From Nitrospirales bacterium (GTDB lineage Bacteria; Nitrospirota; Nitrospiria; Nitrospirales; UBA8639), in assembly GCA_021604005.1 (NCBI GenBank), contig BQIV01000010.1, forward strand, positions 59,629 through 123,628: 64,000 nucleotides of DNA, written 5' to 3'. The number at the start of each line of letters is the position of its first letter. Within the stretch, counting starts at the first letter, position 1. A program made the position numbers and the translations under genes. This document shows positions 26,445 through 36,041 of this stretch, piece after piece. The notes under the pieces are model-generated. The model was not told the origin of the DNA. It did no database searches and worked only from the letters and a program-made list of their open reading frames with translations.

Positions 26445-26900
26445 ATGCTCGTTCGTGATGTGATGTCCACCGGGGTTGTGACTGCGCGTACCACGGATTC
26501 CGTCCGGTCTGCTATTATTAAAATGTTGAGCCGTCATTGCGGGGCCATTCCGGTTATCGACGACGAGCAAAACTTAATCGGACTCGTCGCGCTTCGAGAT
26601 GTCATGATTCCCCTCTTTCCCAACTACGGCGATTACATTCATGACACTGTACACAGCCGGGATTTCTTGGAGATGGAAGAAGGCTATCCAGAAGTCTTAC
26701 GTCGAAACCTTGAATCAGTGATGAGCCGCAATCCGCTCACGGTTGCCCCGACGACGACAATTTTAGAAGCCGCTTCTTACATGGGAATAAAGAATTTCCG
26801 GCGCATTCCTGTAACAGAGCATGGAAAGCTTCAGGGTATGGTCAGTCTCGGGGATATCAACCGCGGCTTATTTTTTGATAAAGGATTTCTCAATGCGTAG
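26445..26900 (+). CDS. tandem CBS-domain protein
   Basis: The 151-residue soluble protein is made almost wholly of two CBS motifs (about 5-60 and 88-148): MLVRDVMSTGVVTARTTDSV with GAIPVIDDE...LIGLVALRDV, and VMSRNPLTVAPTTTILEA with RRIPVTEHGKLQGMVSLGDI. Such pairs bind adenine nucleotides and act as small energy or ligand sensors. GAAGGAGG, seven bases before the ATG, is a strong ribosome binding site. It lies upstream of a TPR-protein gene on the same strand but with a 115-base gap, so co-transcription is possible. The partner protein is unknown. Confidence 0.9.
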   Translation: MLVRDVMSTGVVTARTTDSVRSAIIKMLSRHCGAIPVIDDEQNLIGLVALRDVMIPLFPNYGDYIHDTVHSRDFLEMEEGYPEVLRRNLESVMSRNPLTVAPTTTILEAASYMGIKNFRRIPVTEHGKLQGMVSLGDINRGLFFDKGFLNA

Positions 26901-27015
26901 GATTCATGAATAGTCCACCTGTTTTACTTTTTGGGGCTCAATGTATTCAAGTGGTCAATGTATACTTGAGAGGGTGTGGTCGCACACCCTCCTGCATGCA
27001 CCGCTGAGGATGATC

Positions 27016-28788
27016 ATGAGATATTTGCCTGCAAAATCTCAGATGCTCTGTAGTATTTGGTCGTTTGGATGCTCAAGGACGCGGCGGGGGGTTGGAATGG
27101 CGATGTACGCCGTCCTCTGTCTTGCCGTGCTCATGAATACGGTTGTTTTTGCAGAGGAACATTCGGCAACCACAGCGGACAGGATAGCCCGACAGGCAAA
27201 AGAGGCCTGGGTTGGTGGAAGCAGCACGATTGCCTTAGATATTCTGACTCAGGGAATTCGTACATATCCTCATGTGATGACTCTCAAAAAACTCCATGGG
27301 GATATTCTCGCAACCACTCGACGAGATCGGGGGGCCGTGGAGGCCTATGAAGCGGTTCTTCAGAATGAACCAGATGCATTGAACGTACGGTGGGCCAAAT
27401 GGAGTGTCCTGTATCGCTCAGGGAGGGATGCGGAGGCAATCAACGAGCTTGAACGTATCGCTGAGCTGGATGACGCGAATCCGTTAGTGCCGTTGCGCAT
27501 GGCTCAAGACCTTCGAGCTCTCGATCGTCTGGAGGAATCGCTGGAGTGGTATAAAAAAGCTGTCGCATTGGCGCCGAATTTCCCAGGCTGGTGGTTGGCA
27601 ATGGCCCGAGCGCGTTTTGATCTCTTAGATGGTCGTGGAGCGCGTGACGATGTCAAGCACGTACTCACGATGGTTGCTCCCGGTTCCCCTGAGGGAGAGG
27701 CCGCTCGTAATTTATTATCCGTTGTGTACGGTGCGACAAAAGAACGAGGCCGACGCTATCAGCCCATTTTTAGCCCGGAGGGCACGGCGGCTGATCGAAA
27801 GGAATGGGCCTCTATTCGGGCAGAAGCTTGGAGGTTATATAGTGCAGGTCAATACCAGGAAGCCGAACCCATCTTACAACGAGTGTTGGTGCTGAAGCCC
27901 GGCGATTTTACCGCAACTCATAATCTTGGGATTGCATTAATGGAACTGGGCCGGCATGAGGAGGCCATTCCTGTGTTAGAAAAGGTTCTGAGGCTGACGC
28001 GCAAAGAAGAAGTGCTGGCGGATACGTTTTTTCGCTTAGGACAGTCAAAAGCGGCCCTGGGGCGTTGGGCTGAGGCGTTAGATCATTTTCAAATATTGTA
28101 TGAGACAGCCATTGAGTTTGAAGAAAGCAATAAAAACGTTCCGATCATGCCGGGAGTCCGGATACTGAGTAAGGAGAAGTTAGCGAAATGGATAGAAAAA
28201 GTTCGTCCGTACGTTCCCGGAGCCGAACGTCTGCAATCGCAAGATCCCAGCTTAGCCATTCCTCCTTCGGACCCATCTACCTTGAATATGGACGAGGTGT
28301 ATGAGAAAGTCGCGGCTGAACCACTGCAACCCCAGGATCCGCTTTACCGGCGAGCCTCACTTATGGGCCGTGATGCAGATTTCAGTACCTTTCGTTATGT
28401 CATTCCAGCCAAGGAAGTCTTGCGGGACAATCTCCCCATCGGCAATCATGAATTTATTCCCATAGATCCGGGAGACACGTTTCCGCCGACGCAATCAGAG
28501 ATTTATTTGGTGTTTGGACTGCTCTCGGCCTCTTCTGATGAAATGCCGCTTACCGCAGAGTGTTTTATCGAAACGCCTCAGATGACGAAAGCCCAACGTG
28601 CTGTGGCTCAAGATCAGGTGATCATGGAAATGAATGAACAGTCTGGATATTTTGTCTTACACAAGCCAAAAGCCGACTGGACTCCCGGTGTCTACCGTTG
28701 TGGATTGTTTATGGGAGAGGAAATTTCCGCGTATACGCATACCGATGAAGTGAGATTTCGCATTACTGCCCCAACCATGCCGTCATAA
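27016..28788 (+). CDS. exported TPR-repeat protein
   Basis: From the ATG at 27016 the product is 590 residues. This start is chosen because GAGG lies six bases upstream; the frame is open from 26941. A hydrophobic segment ending at VFAEEHS is a signal peptide or anchor. Tetratricopeptide repeats fill about 50-230 and 270-400 (for example EAYEAVLQNEPDALNVRWAK, ATHNLGIALMELGRHEEAIP and FFRLGQSKAALGRWAEALDH). The C-terminal 150 residues form a different, beta-rich domain (FGLLSASSDEMPLTAECFIE; WTPGVYRCGLFMGEE). TPR proteins act as scaffolds. This one should work in the periplasm or at the outer face of the membrane; the partner is unknown. A membrane-anchored hypothetical gene follows 66 bases downstream. 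Confidence 0.78.
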   Translation: MRYLPAKSQMLCSIWSFGCSRTRRGVGMAMYAVLCLAVLMNTVVFAEEHSATTADRIARQAKEAWVGGSSTIALDILTQGIRTYPHVMTLKKLHGDILATTRRDRGAVEAYEAVLQNEPDALNVRWAKWSVLYRSGRDAEAINELERIAELDDANPLVPLRMAQDLRALDRLEESLEWYKKAVALAPNFPGWWLAMARARFDLLDGRGARDDVKHVLTMVAPGSPEGEAARNLLSVVYGATKERGRRYQPIFSPEGTAADRKEWASIRAEAWRLYSAGQYQEAEPILQRVLVLKPGDFTATHNLGIALMELGRHEEAIPVLEKVLRLTRKEEVLADTFFRLGQSKAALGRWAEALDHFQILYETAIEFEESNKNVPIMPGVRILSKEKLAKWIEKVRPYVPGAERLQSQDPSLAIPPSDPSTLNMDEVYEKVAAEPLQPQDPLYRRASLMGRDADFSTFRYVIPAKEVLRDNLPIGNHEFIPIDPGDTFPPTQSEIYLVFGLLSASSDEMPLTAECFIETPQMTKAQRAVAQDQVIMEMNEQSGYFVLHKPKADWTPGVYRCGLFMGEEISAYTHTDEVRFRITAPTMPS

Positions 28789-28854
28789 ACATACCGACCA
28801 AACGGTTCGTACGGTGTATGCTCATCGGACTCTCGTCAAGAGTAGAGCACCGCT

Positions 28855-29475
28855 ATGACGGAATCGGTATATGAGGACAGCCGTACTGTGAACCCAATGA
28901 TGAAGACGAAAACATTGAAGAAAAAACCGCTCGATACATTAGTCAAGCTCGGGCTCGGTGTGTTTATTGGCGGATTTATGATGATTGGCATCGGCATGTT
29001 TCTGTCCCGTCCCGATCGCTCGATTCCACCTTATAGCGTTGGGGCTCAGGAAGAGTCTATGGTGTCTATCCATACGCCGCCGTGGACCAGCGATCCGGAA
29101 ATTCGAACGTTGCTGGAACGGTTTCGTTCCGTTGGGCAAGCCACCCGGAATTTCAGTTCGCTGAAGATCCGGCCCACCACACCGGATGATCCGGAAGGCC
29201 GGTATCAACGGATGACCATTTATGTGTTTTCCGACCATGAATGGGCCGAACCTGAAAAATTGCATCGGTATCTCACAGAGTCAGACGACAAAGAGGAGCT
29301 TACGTATAAAGAGACATTTGAGTCTATGGTGCGAGGCGGGATAGAGTTGAATCGCAAGCAGGTTTCAGGATGGTTGGGACCTGTGGGTGGGCAACGTGTT
29401 GGCCAGTCGAATAGTGACGTCGACTGGCTCTTTCAGGAAAAAGCCGAGCGGACGCGTGAAGTACTGAAAGACTAA
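28855..29475 (+). CDS. hypothetical single-TM membrane protein
   Basis: The 206-residue protein has a basic N-terminus (KTKTLKKKPLD) and one glycine-rich TM helix at about 33-54. The extracytoplasmic domain after it (PPWTSDPEIRTLLERFRSVG..., YVFSDHEWAEPEKLHRYLTE) matches no family I recognise. It begins at an ATG at 28855; a start at MMKTK (28897) is possible. It follows the exported TPR gene and may work with it. It ends 10 bases before the convergent DciA-like gene. Confidence 0.7.
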   Translation: MTESVYEDSRTVNPMMKTKTLKKKPLDTLVKLGLGVFIGGFMMIGIGMFLSRPDRSIPPYSVGAQEESMVSIHTPPWTSDPEIRTLLERFRSVGQATRNFSSLKIRPTTPDDPEGRYQRMTIYVFSDHEWAEPEKLHRYLTESDDKEELTYKETFESMVRGGIELNRKQVSGWLGPVGGQRVGQSNSDVDWLFQEKAERTREVLKD

Positions 29476-29485
29476 AAGGCTAAGA

Positions 29486-29971
29486 CTATGCCTGAGATCG
29501 AGGTGGGTGTGCGTTGAGTGAGAGACCTTTGGCGATTACCGTCACGAGCATGGCTCTCAGGGCAGGTTCTTGAATACCGACGGTCCATGAGTTCGCTAAT
29601 TCCACTGCTGCTCCTGTAGGGTTAACCGAATCGATTGTGGGGTGCGATGTGTGTGTGCTTGTGTGTGCCGAGGGTTGGATCGTGCCAATACGCAAGACAA
29701 TATCTGTGACCTGAGCCTCTGCGGCAAAGGTATTGAGTTTCTCCAAAATCATGGGTTTCAAAAAGACGAGTTGTTGAAGCCATGCCGAATTCTCAGCCAA
29801 AAGAAATAATTTTCGAAACTTGATTGAATCCGGCCGTGTGTGTGAGGCTAGGCTGTCCCCAACAATGTGAGCCCAATTGGCTTGGAGCCGGGCTTCCAGA
29901 ATTTTCAGGTCAAATCCATAGGATTTGGCAAACTGCGGAATGATGGAGCCTATGGAAGAAAATGTACTCAT
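29486..29971 (-). CDS. DUF721 / DciA-like protein
   Basis: From the ATG at 29971 (MSTFSSIGSIIPQFAKSYGF) the protein has 161 residues. The DUF721 core is visible as LEARLQANWAHIVGDSLASH, TRPDSIKFRKLFLLAENSAW and LQQLVFLKPMILEKLN. In many bacteria lacking DnaC/DnaI loaders this family (DciA) helps load the replicative helicase; that role is inferred by family. The C-terminal 60 residues are Ser/Thr-rich and then helical. It is divergent from smpB with an 86-base spacer that must hold both promoters. The longer frame to 30046 overlaps smpB and is not used. Confidence 0.72.
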   Translation of the reverse strand: MSTFSSIGSIIPQFAKSYGFDLKILEARLQANWAHIVGDSLASHTRPDSIKFRKLFLLAENSAWLQQLVFLKPMILEKLNTFAAEAQVTDIVLRIGTIQPSAHTSTHTSHPTIDSVNPTGAAVELANSWTVGIQEPALRAMLVTVIAKGLSLNAHPPRSQA

Positions 29972-30057
29972 GATTTGACTATAACGAAACTCGATGAAGC
30001 AGTCGAGTTTGGACCTGCCTCCACGAGGTGAGTGAAAAAAGGACATTCCAGCATTCC

Positions 30058-30528
30058 ATGACGAAAGCTACATCAGAACATATCATCGGAACCAATCGAA
30101 AAGCGTTCTATGACTATGCCATTGAGCACAAGCTTGAAGCCGGGATTGTCCTGGTTGGGACAGAAGTGAAGTCCCTTCGTGAAGGGAAGGTCAATTTACG
30201 CGAGAGTTACGCGTCAGTTGATGCAGGGCAAGTTATCCTTCATCAGTGTCACATCGGGGGTTACAGCCACGGCAATCAAATGAATCACGAACCCATACGG
30301 CCGCGAAAGCTGTTACTGCATCAAAAAGAAATTCAGAAAATCCATGGGAAAGTCCAGCAGGCCGGTCTCACATTAATTCCTCTTCGCATGTATTTTAATG
30401 CACGAGGCCTTGCCAAAGTCGAATTGGCCTTGGCTCGAGGGAAGAAACACTACGATCGCCGGGAAACCGTTAAGAAACGCGAAGCCAATCGTGAAATTCA
30501 ACGGGCCATGAAATCCTCGAGGAGTTGA
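30058..30528 (+). CDS. smpB: SsrA-binding protein SmpB
   Basis: The 156-residue protein binds tmRNA and brings it to stalled ribosomes for trans-translation. Family marks are HIIGTNRKAFYDYAIEHKLE, GTEVKSLREGKVNLRESYA, HIGGYSHGN, RPRKLLLHQKEI and the basic tail GKKHYDRRETVKKREANREI. The start at 30058 gives the standard length; a frame open from 30028 adds ten unsupported residues. engB lies 95 bases downstream on the same strand. The ssrA RNA itself was not seen in this window. Confidence 0.95.
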   Translation: MTKATSEHIIGTNRKAFYDYAIEHKLEAGIVLVGTEVKSLREGKVNLRESYASVDAGQVILHQCHIGGYSHGNQMNHEPIRPRKLLLHQKEIQKIHGKVQQAGLTLIPLRMYFNARGLAKVELALARGKKHYDRRETVKKREANREIQRAMKSSRS

Positions 30529-30622
30529 GACACTCGTCTCTCGTGAAGCGTATCTTGTAGAAGAAAATGGAACTGTTTTCCCACGGCATGCCCCACATGG
30601 ATAGGTATCGAGACGGCTGCAG

Positions 30623-31231
30623 ATGAAAATTCGATCGGCTGAGTTTATTAAAAGTTGTGTGGCTGCTGACCACTATCCCACTGAACGATTGCAGGAAATT
30701 GCTTTGTTGGGACGTTCAAATGTCGGCAAATCATCGGCATTAAATTCCTTGCTCAACCGGAAGGGCCTGGCCAAAGTCGGAAAAATTCCCGGAAAAACCC
30801 AGATGATTAACTTTTTTCGTATAGCCGTCTCGGATTCCCACGTGGAGCAATTTCACCTGGTCGACCTTCCGGGATATGGATATGCCAAGGTTCCACAATC
30901 GGTTCGCCAACACTGGGGGCCCATGGTGGACACGTACTTGACGACACGAGACACGCTATGTGGAGTGATGATTTTTATTGATATTCGACGGGTCGAGCGT
31001 TCAGATATCGAGTTAATGCAGTGGCTACGGACTTTGACTCATCCCATGGTCGTTATCGCCACCAAAACCGATAAAGTGAACGCTGGAAAGCGCCAGGCAT
31101 GTCTCACGCAACTTCGGGTAGGACTGTCTCTCCCGAACAGTACGGAACTGCTTCCGTACTCGTCGTACACCCATGAAGGGCGGCCTGAGGTCGTTCGTGC
31201 GGTTAAGAATTTGCTAACGGGGAATATTTGA
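30623..31231 (+). CDS. engB: ribosome biogenesis GTPase EngB (YsxC/YihA)
   Basis: The 202-residue TRAFAC GTPase has G1 GRSNVGKSS, the G2-region Thr in GKTQMINFF, G3 LVDLPGYGYAKV, G4 TKTD (IATKTDKVN) and a G5-like SSYTHEG. The DLPGYGYA sequence is diagnostic for EngB, which assists large-subunit assembly. The final 29 bases overlap the end of the convergent SurA-like gene, an unusual tail-to-tail overlap. It is in the same orientation as smpB upstream. Confidence 0.95.
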   Translation: MKIRSAEFIKSCVAADHYPTERLQEIALLGRSNVGKSSALNSLLNRKGLAKVGKIPGKTQMINFFRIAVSDSHVEQFHLVDLPGYGYAKVPQSVRQHWGPMVDTYLTTRDTLCGVMIFIDIRRVERSDIELMQWLRTLTHPMVVIATKTDKVNAGKRQACLTQLRVGLSLPNSTELLPYSSYTHEGRPEVVRAVKNLLTGNI

Positions 31232-32153
31232 TCTGAATAAAGGCTTTTTGCTTGAGATCGGCGAGCCAACGTTGAAAGACTTGCTCTGAACGTTCTTTAA
31301 AAAGACGGGCTTTAATTTGCGCTTCCACCTCCTCCAAGGGTTTTGGCGATTGCGGTATGGTTTCATCTAGGGCAATAATATGAAAACCGAGTGTCGTTTC
31401 AATAGGTGTACTCATCTCTCCGGGCTTCATCGACAGAAGCGCTTCGGCTATGGGAGCAAGAAGTTCACTATGGTGAACCAGGCCGAGTTTCCCGCCATCT
31501 CCAGCTTCTGGGCCTGCGGAATATTGTAAGGCCAGTTCCCGGAAACTTTCTCCAGTTTGCAGGCGTCGTGAAACTGATCGAGATTGCGACTGTTTGTGTA
31601 TGCGCTCTTCTTCAGAGTTCGCAACAAACAGAATTTGACGCAACCGGTAGAGCCGGGAGATCATAAACTGTTGCTGGTGCTCTTTGTAATACTGAGAAAT
31701 TTCGGAGTCTGATATGGTCACAATCCGTTGGACTTCAAATGCCCGTATTCTCTCCAAAAGCATTCGTTTTCGTATCTGTTTAGCTAATTCGGCTTCAGCC
31801 GCCGGATCGAGTTCCCCTTGAGGGTTTGACTGGACGAGGGCTTGGTCTACTTCATCATCCGTGACCGTGAATCCTTTGGCTTGAGCTTCTTGAAGCTGGA
31901 GCCGTTCCTCAATCAGCGCATTGAGCACATCAAACTCTTTATTGGCCATCCGTTGTCTGAGTTGCTCTCCGCTATATCGTGCTTTCATGCGAATGTGCTC
32001 GTCACGCACCTCTTCTTTGAGCTCAGACAAGGTGATGACTTCTTTGTTGACAATAGCCGCGATCCGATCGGTATAGGCCAGAAGCCAAGGCGATATGGCT
32101 AATGTGAGGAAGCTGGAGAGTAACGCGGCTGTGAGGAACACACGAACGTGCAT
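31203..32153 (-). CDS. SurA-like periplasmic peptidyl-prolyl isomerase
   Basis: The 316-residue protein has a signal peptide (hydrophobic to about residue 26), a SurA_N-type chaperone region (DRIAAIVNKEVITLSELKEE; LNALIEERLQLQEAQAKGF) and one parvulin/PpiC domain (FRELALQYSAGPEAGDGGKL, GLVHHSELLAPIAEALLSMK, GEMSTPIETTLGFHIIALDE). E. coli SurA has two parvulin domains; this has one. It should help fold outer-membrane proteins. It lies 60 bases downstream of mfd on the same strand and overlaps engB tail to tail. Confidence 0.88.
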   Translation of the reverse strand: MHVRVFLTAALLSSFLTLAISPWLLAYTDRIAAIVNKEVITLSELKEEVRDEHIRMKARYSGEQLRQRMANKEFDVLNALIEERLQLQEAQAKGFTVTDDEVDQALVQSNPQGELDPAAEAELAKQIRKRMLLERIRAFEVQRIVTISDSEISQYYKEHQQQFMISRLYRLRQILFVANSEEERIHKQSQSRSVSRRLQTGESFRELALQYSAGPEAGDGGKLGLVHHSELLAPIAEALLSMKPGEMSTPIETTLGFHIIALDETIPQSPKPLEEVEAQIKARLFKERSEQVFQRWLADLKQKAFIQIKYSPLANS

Positions 32154-32213
32154 GATGCAAACAATCCTCTGAATAGGGAGTATACTAGAATTACCGGATT
32201 ACTCTGAATACTT

Positions 32214-35200
32214 TCAAGATGTCTGTTCTTCTACCTGTGTCCGGCTATAGCGATGAAGGCCTTGTAGGATGGTATTGAGTTCAGGGTAGAGCACGGCCCA
32301 TTCATCAGACGGCATTTCGCGTTGAAAGACAAGGGGTGAAAGAAATTGTATGGTGTCCTGACATCGATCCAACAGCCATTGAATGCCGTCTTCCGGTAGT
32401 TTAGCCACCTCATGAAAAGCAATGATAATAGAGCGGCCTTGGATGTTCACCGATTCAAGCTTTAAGGCTTTGGCCAGGAGTTTAATTTGCATGACTTCAT
32501 AGAGGCGTTCTACCGGGGCGGGGAGCGGCCCATAGCGATCCTGTGTTTCCCCGTGAAGGAGGGCAAGATCTCCAATTTGCTCGCTACCGGACAGTCGTTT
32601 GTACAGATTTAACCGTTGGTGGGTATCATCCACGTAGTCTTCCGGAATAAAGGCGGACACATGAAGGTGAAGCGTGGGTTCCGGAACCTTTTCGACAACT
32701 TGCCCTCGGAGTTGTTGAACAGCCTGTTCGACCATGTGCAAATACAAATCGAGTCCAATCACCGCAATATTGCCCGACTGCTGTTTTCCTAACAAGTTCC
32801 CAGCCCCTCGTATTTCCATATCGGCTGCGGCAATTCGAAAACCCGATCCCAGTTCCGTGAATTCTTGAATCGCATTCAGTCGTTTCTGTGCATCGGTACT
32901 CAATGTTTCTTCATTGGGGACGAAGAAGTAGGCATACGCCTGCTGTCCTCCCCGTCCGACTCGGCCACGCAGTTGATACAGCTGGGCCAATCCAAACAAA
33001 TCTGCACGATCAATCAGGATAGTATTCGCATTGGGAATGTCCAAACCGGACTGAATGATAGCGGTGGCGATCAACACATCGGCTTCATGGTGAAAGAATT
33101 TAAGCATCACGCTTTCGAGTAGCCGTTCATCCATTTGCCCATGGGCGATTACCACGCGAGCCTCAGGGATTAGTTGCTGAAGCCATGTCCCTGTGCGTTC
33201 CATGGTTTCAATGCGGTTATGCAGGTAAAAGACCTGCCCTCCGCGTCCAAGCTCCCGATGAATGGCTTCCCGAATGACGTTGCCGTCAAATCGTAAGACT
33301 TGCGTTTGAATGGCGAGACGCCCGGTTGGCGGACTTTCAATAACGGACAGGTCTCGAACGCCGGAGAGGGCCATTTGAAGGGTTCGTGGAATGGGGGTGG
33401 CGGAGAGTGTCAAGACGTCGACCTGAGTCCTGAGTTGCTTGAGCCGTTCTTTGTGGCGGACACCAAACCACTGCTCTTCATCGGTAATGACAATTCCCAA
33501 ATTTTTAAACTGAACGCCTTTGGTTAATAGGCGGTGTGTTCCAATAATGATATCCAAGGTCCCCGCGGCAATATCGCGCAGGATGGTCTTGCATTCCGCT
33601 GGGCTTTGAAACCGGGTAAGCATGCCGACTCGAACGGGAAACGGCGCAAACCGTAACGAAAACGTTTCATAATGTTGTTGAGCCAAGAGCGTTGTTGGGA
33701 CCAAGACCGCCACCTGCCGATTATTCTGTACGGCTTTGAATGCCGCCCGCATGGCGACTTCGGTTTTCCCGTAGCCCACATCTCCACACACAAGGCGGTC
33801 CATAGGCTTGGGTGATTCCATATCTCGATAGATATCTTCGATCGCTTTGAGCTGGCCTGGAGTTTCTTCATAATCAAACGCCGCTTCGAATTCATGGGTT
33901 AACATGGTATCTGGGGAATAGGCGGTTCTTCTGGCTATTTCACGATTGGCATAGAGCGCGACGAGTTCTTCGGCCATATCTTCAATACTCTTTTTTACCT
34001 TGGCTTTGGTTCTGGCCCAACTGGTTCCCCCCAACTTGTCGAGTTTGGGGATGCGTTGGTCTACTCCATGATAGGGCTGAATTTCAGAGAGCCGTTCAAG
34101 CGGAACATACAGAGTATCGGTTCCGGCAAATTGGAGTAACAGATAATCACTTTCAGAATCGTGGACGGACAGACGGCGTAGGCCCTGATAGCGGCTAATG
34201 CCATGATGAACATGAACTACGAGATCGCCTTCTTGTAGATCATCCAACGACGAAAGAAATTTGGCCGTGTGCGTTTTCGGGAGCGGACGATGGCGTATAC
34301 CCTTTCCAAAGAGTTCTTCTTCGGTGATAAAGGCGAGGCTACCTTCATGCGTAATGAGCCCAGACGACAGTTCCCCCTGGAGGCAATAAAATGGGAAGCG
34401 TTCTTCTTCGGTTCGTTCGATCCGTTGTGATGGGTCCCATGCTGAAGCCGGATAGCCTTGCTCGGACAATAACCCCAAGAGACGTTCGACCTGACCGGCG
34501 CTGCGTGCGATCAGGAAGACTGGACCTTGGCTGCGGAGTTGTTCCAGTTTGGCCAAATTGTCTTTTAACGGAACCCCTTTGAGTCCAAGTCCCAGGCTCG
34601 CAGCGGATACCGCAGGAAATGGAGCAACATGTTGCCAGTCTTCCGATTGGGCGGGCACGATGGAGTCCATGCCAAGTGTCGGCCAGGATTGCATGGTGGC
34701 AAGTATGTCGTCATAGAGGTGGTAGAGGCGGTCAGGCTCGGGATAGGGTGTCTTCCCAGGGGATTGGCCGGGTGCTGCTTGTTGATCCCAGATATCTAAT
34801 ATCTCATTCCAGTATGTTGAGGCGGCTTGCGGCAACGCCAGCGGGTGATGCAGTACCACATGAGGCGGAGTTTGAAAGTAGTCTGCGATGGATTCCATGG
34901 CGCCATAGAGATTGGGGGCATACCATTCGGCATCGGACGCAAGAGACTGACCGGCTTGTTCGTGCTGATCGTCAGGGACAAGGAATTCCCGAACCGGAAG
35001 AATCCAGGCCTCAGAAAGTTTCTGAATCGATTCCTGAGTCGATGGATCAAACACACGAAGCGAGTCAATGGTGTCCCCCAAAAATTCAACGCGAAGCGGA
35101 TCATCGAAGGCGGTAGAAAAAATATCCATAATGCCGCCCCGTACGCTAAATTCTCCGGGAATTTCCACGATTGAGACACGACGATATCCAAGACGCAAGA

Positions 35201-35738
35201 GTTTCTCGATCAACGGTTCGTGCTCATAGACGTGACCGAGGTCAAGGGAAAAACACGCATCGAAAAACGTGTCTTGAGGCAGTACCTTTTGTAATATTGC
35301 GAAGATGGATGTGACAAGAACGGTTGGTTTTCCGGTGGTCAGCCGATGGAGTGCGCAGGCACGTCGCGCGATGACATCAGTCGGCGGGAGCGATGATTGA
35401 TAAGGCAAACTGGCCCATTGAGGAAAATGGACCAACTCTTCTTGTGGTGTTCCGAACACGGAATAATAAAATTGAAGATCTTGAAAGAATTGTGTGGCAT
35501 TCGGTTCCGAATCGGTAATAATCAGCCAGGACTGGGCGGGCGGTCTGTCTTGTTTCGATGCGTCAGAAGGTTTTGCCTGCTTGGTCCCTTGGTATTGACA
35601 TAATCCGAAGAGTGCAAGAGCCAGTGAAGAAGAGACGGAATTCGTCACGCAGGTTTTTGCATGAGCCTGGACGTTCAAGTCAGGAATCGAGGTCAGTATT
35701 TTGCCAAGTGACGTAAGAAAAGACGATGCCAGTTTCAT
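32214..35738 (-). CDS. mfd: transcription-repair coupling factor Mfd
   Basis: From the ATG at 35738 the protein has 1174 residues, normal for Mfd. Domains in order are a UvrB-like N-terminal region, the RNA-polymerase-interacting domain (LQEGDLVVHVHHGISRYQGL), a RecG-like translocase with Walker A CGDVGYGKTEVAMRA and DEEQ box (ITDEEQWFGVRHKERLK), helicase motif VI QLRGRVGRGGQQAYAYF, and the C-terminal TRCF autoinhibitory domain. Mfd removes RNA polymerase stalled at lesions and recruits UvrA. It shares an operon with the SurA-like gene. The start is placed at MKLASSFL with GGAGA upstream, rather than at 35774. Confidence 0.95.
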   Translation of the reverse strand: MKLASSFLTSLGKILTSIPDLNVQAHAKTCVTNSVSSSLALALFGLCQYQGTKQAKPSDASKQDRPPAQSWLIITDSEPNATQFFQDLQFYYSVFGTPQEELVHFPQWASLPYQSSLPPTDVIARRACALHRLTTGKPTVLVTSIFAILQKVLPQDTFFDACFSLDLGHVYEHEPLIEKLLRLGYRRVSIVEIPGEFSVRGGIMDIFSTAFDDPLRVEFLGDTIDSLRVFDPSTQESIQKLSEAWILPVREFLVPDDQHEQAGQSLASDAEWYAPNLYGAMESIADYFQTPPHVVLHHPLALPQAASTYWNEILDIWDQQAAPGQSPGKTPYPEPDRLYHLYDDILATMQSWPTLGMDSIVPAQSEDWQHVAPFPAVSAASLGLGLKGVPLKDNLAKLEQLRSQGPVFLIARSAGQVERLLGLLSEQGYPASAWDPSQRIERTEEERFPFYCLQGELSSGLITHEGSLAFITEEELFGKGIRHRPLPKTHTAKFLSSLDDLQEGDLVVHVHHGISRYQGLRRLSVHDSESDYLLLQFAGTDTLYVPLERLSEIQPYHGVDQRIPKLDKLGGTSWARTKAKVKKSIEDMAEELVALYANREIARRTAYSPDTMLTHEFEAAFDYEETPGQLKAIEDIYRDMESPKPMDRLVCGDVGYGKTEVAMRAAFKAVQNNRQVAVLVPTTLLAQQHYETFSLRFAPFPVRVGMLTRFQSPAECKTILRDIAAGTLDIIIGTHRLLTKGVQFKNLGIVITDEEQWFGVRHKERLKQLRTQVDVLTLSATPIPRTLQMALSGVRDLSVIESPPTGRLAIQTQVLRFDGNVIREAIHRELGRGGQVFYLHNRIETMERTGTWLQQLIPEARVVIAHGQMDERLLESVMLKFFHHEADVLIATAIIQSGLDIPNANTILIDRADLFGLAQLYQLRGRVGRGGQQAYAYFFVPNEETLSTDAQKRLNAIQEFTELGSGFRIAAADMEIRGAGNLLGKQQSGNIAVIGLDLYLHMVEQAVQQLRGQVVEKVPEPTLHLHVSAFIPEDYVDDTHQRLNLYKRLSGSEQIGDLALLHGETQDRYGPLPAPVERLYEVMQIKLLAKALKLESVNIQGRSIIIAFHEVAKLPEDGIQWLLDRCQDTIQFLSPLVFQREMPSDEWAVLYPELNTILQGLHRYSRTQVEEQTS

Positions 35739-35953
35739 ATCAAGTGAACGTTCTCCTGCGAGAGTGTTGAGCAAATGTGTGAGAGATGATTGTCGTGTTC
35801 AGGGCTCTCCACGATTGTACCCAACGACCTCGGTGAAAATAGCTCGCTCTAGGTCGAGTAGAATGAGTATTCTGTCTCGTCTCGGAATACGTCGGACGGA
35901 ATACGAGAGACGGTGTTAGCCATACCAAGCAGAACGGTTAAGCCTTGTCGCGG

Positions 35954-35970
35954 GTACGTCATTGACGTAC
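35954..35970. promoter_or_regulatory. palindrome upstream of mfd
   Basis: GTACGTCA-T-TGACGTAC is a perfect 8-bp inverted repeat with a 1-base centre. It sits inside a wider CGGGT (35951-35955) / ACCCG (35976-35980) repeat. It lies about 215 bases upstream of the mfd start and 70 bases after the end of rfaE2. It could be a regulator site or a transcript hairpin; I do not recognise the regulator. Confidence 0.4.
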
Positions 35971-36041
35971 GAATAACCCGAAGACCAAATGCCCTTGGCG
36001 GTCACAACCCTTCACGAATCTCTTCAAGAAAAAACGATCGT

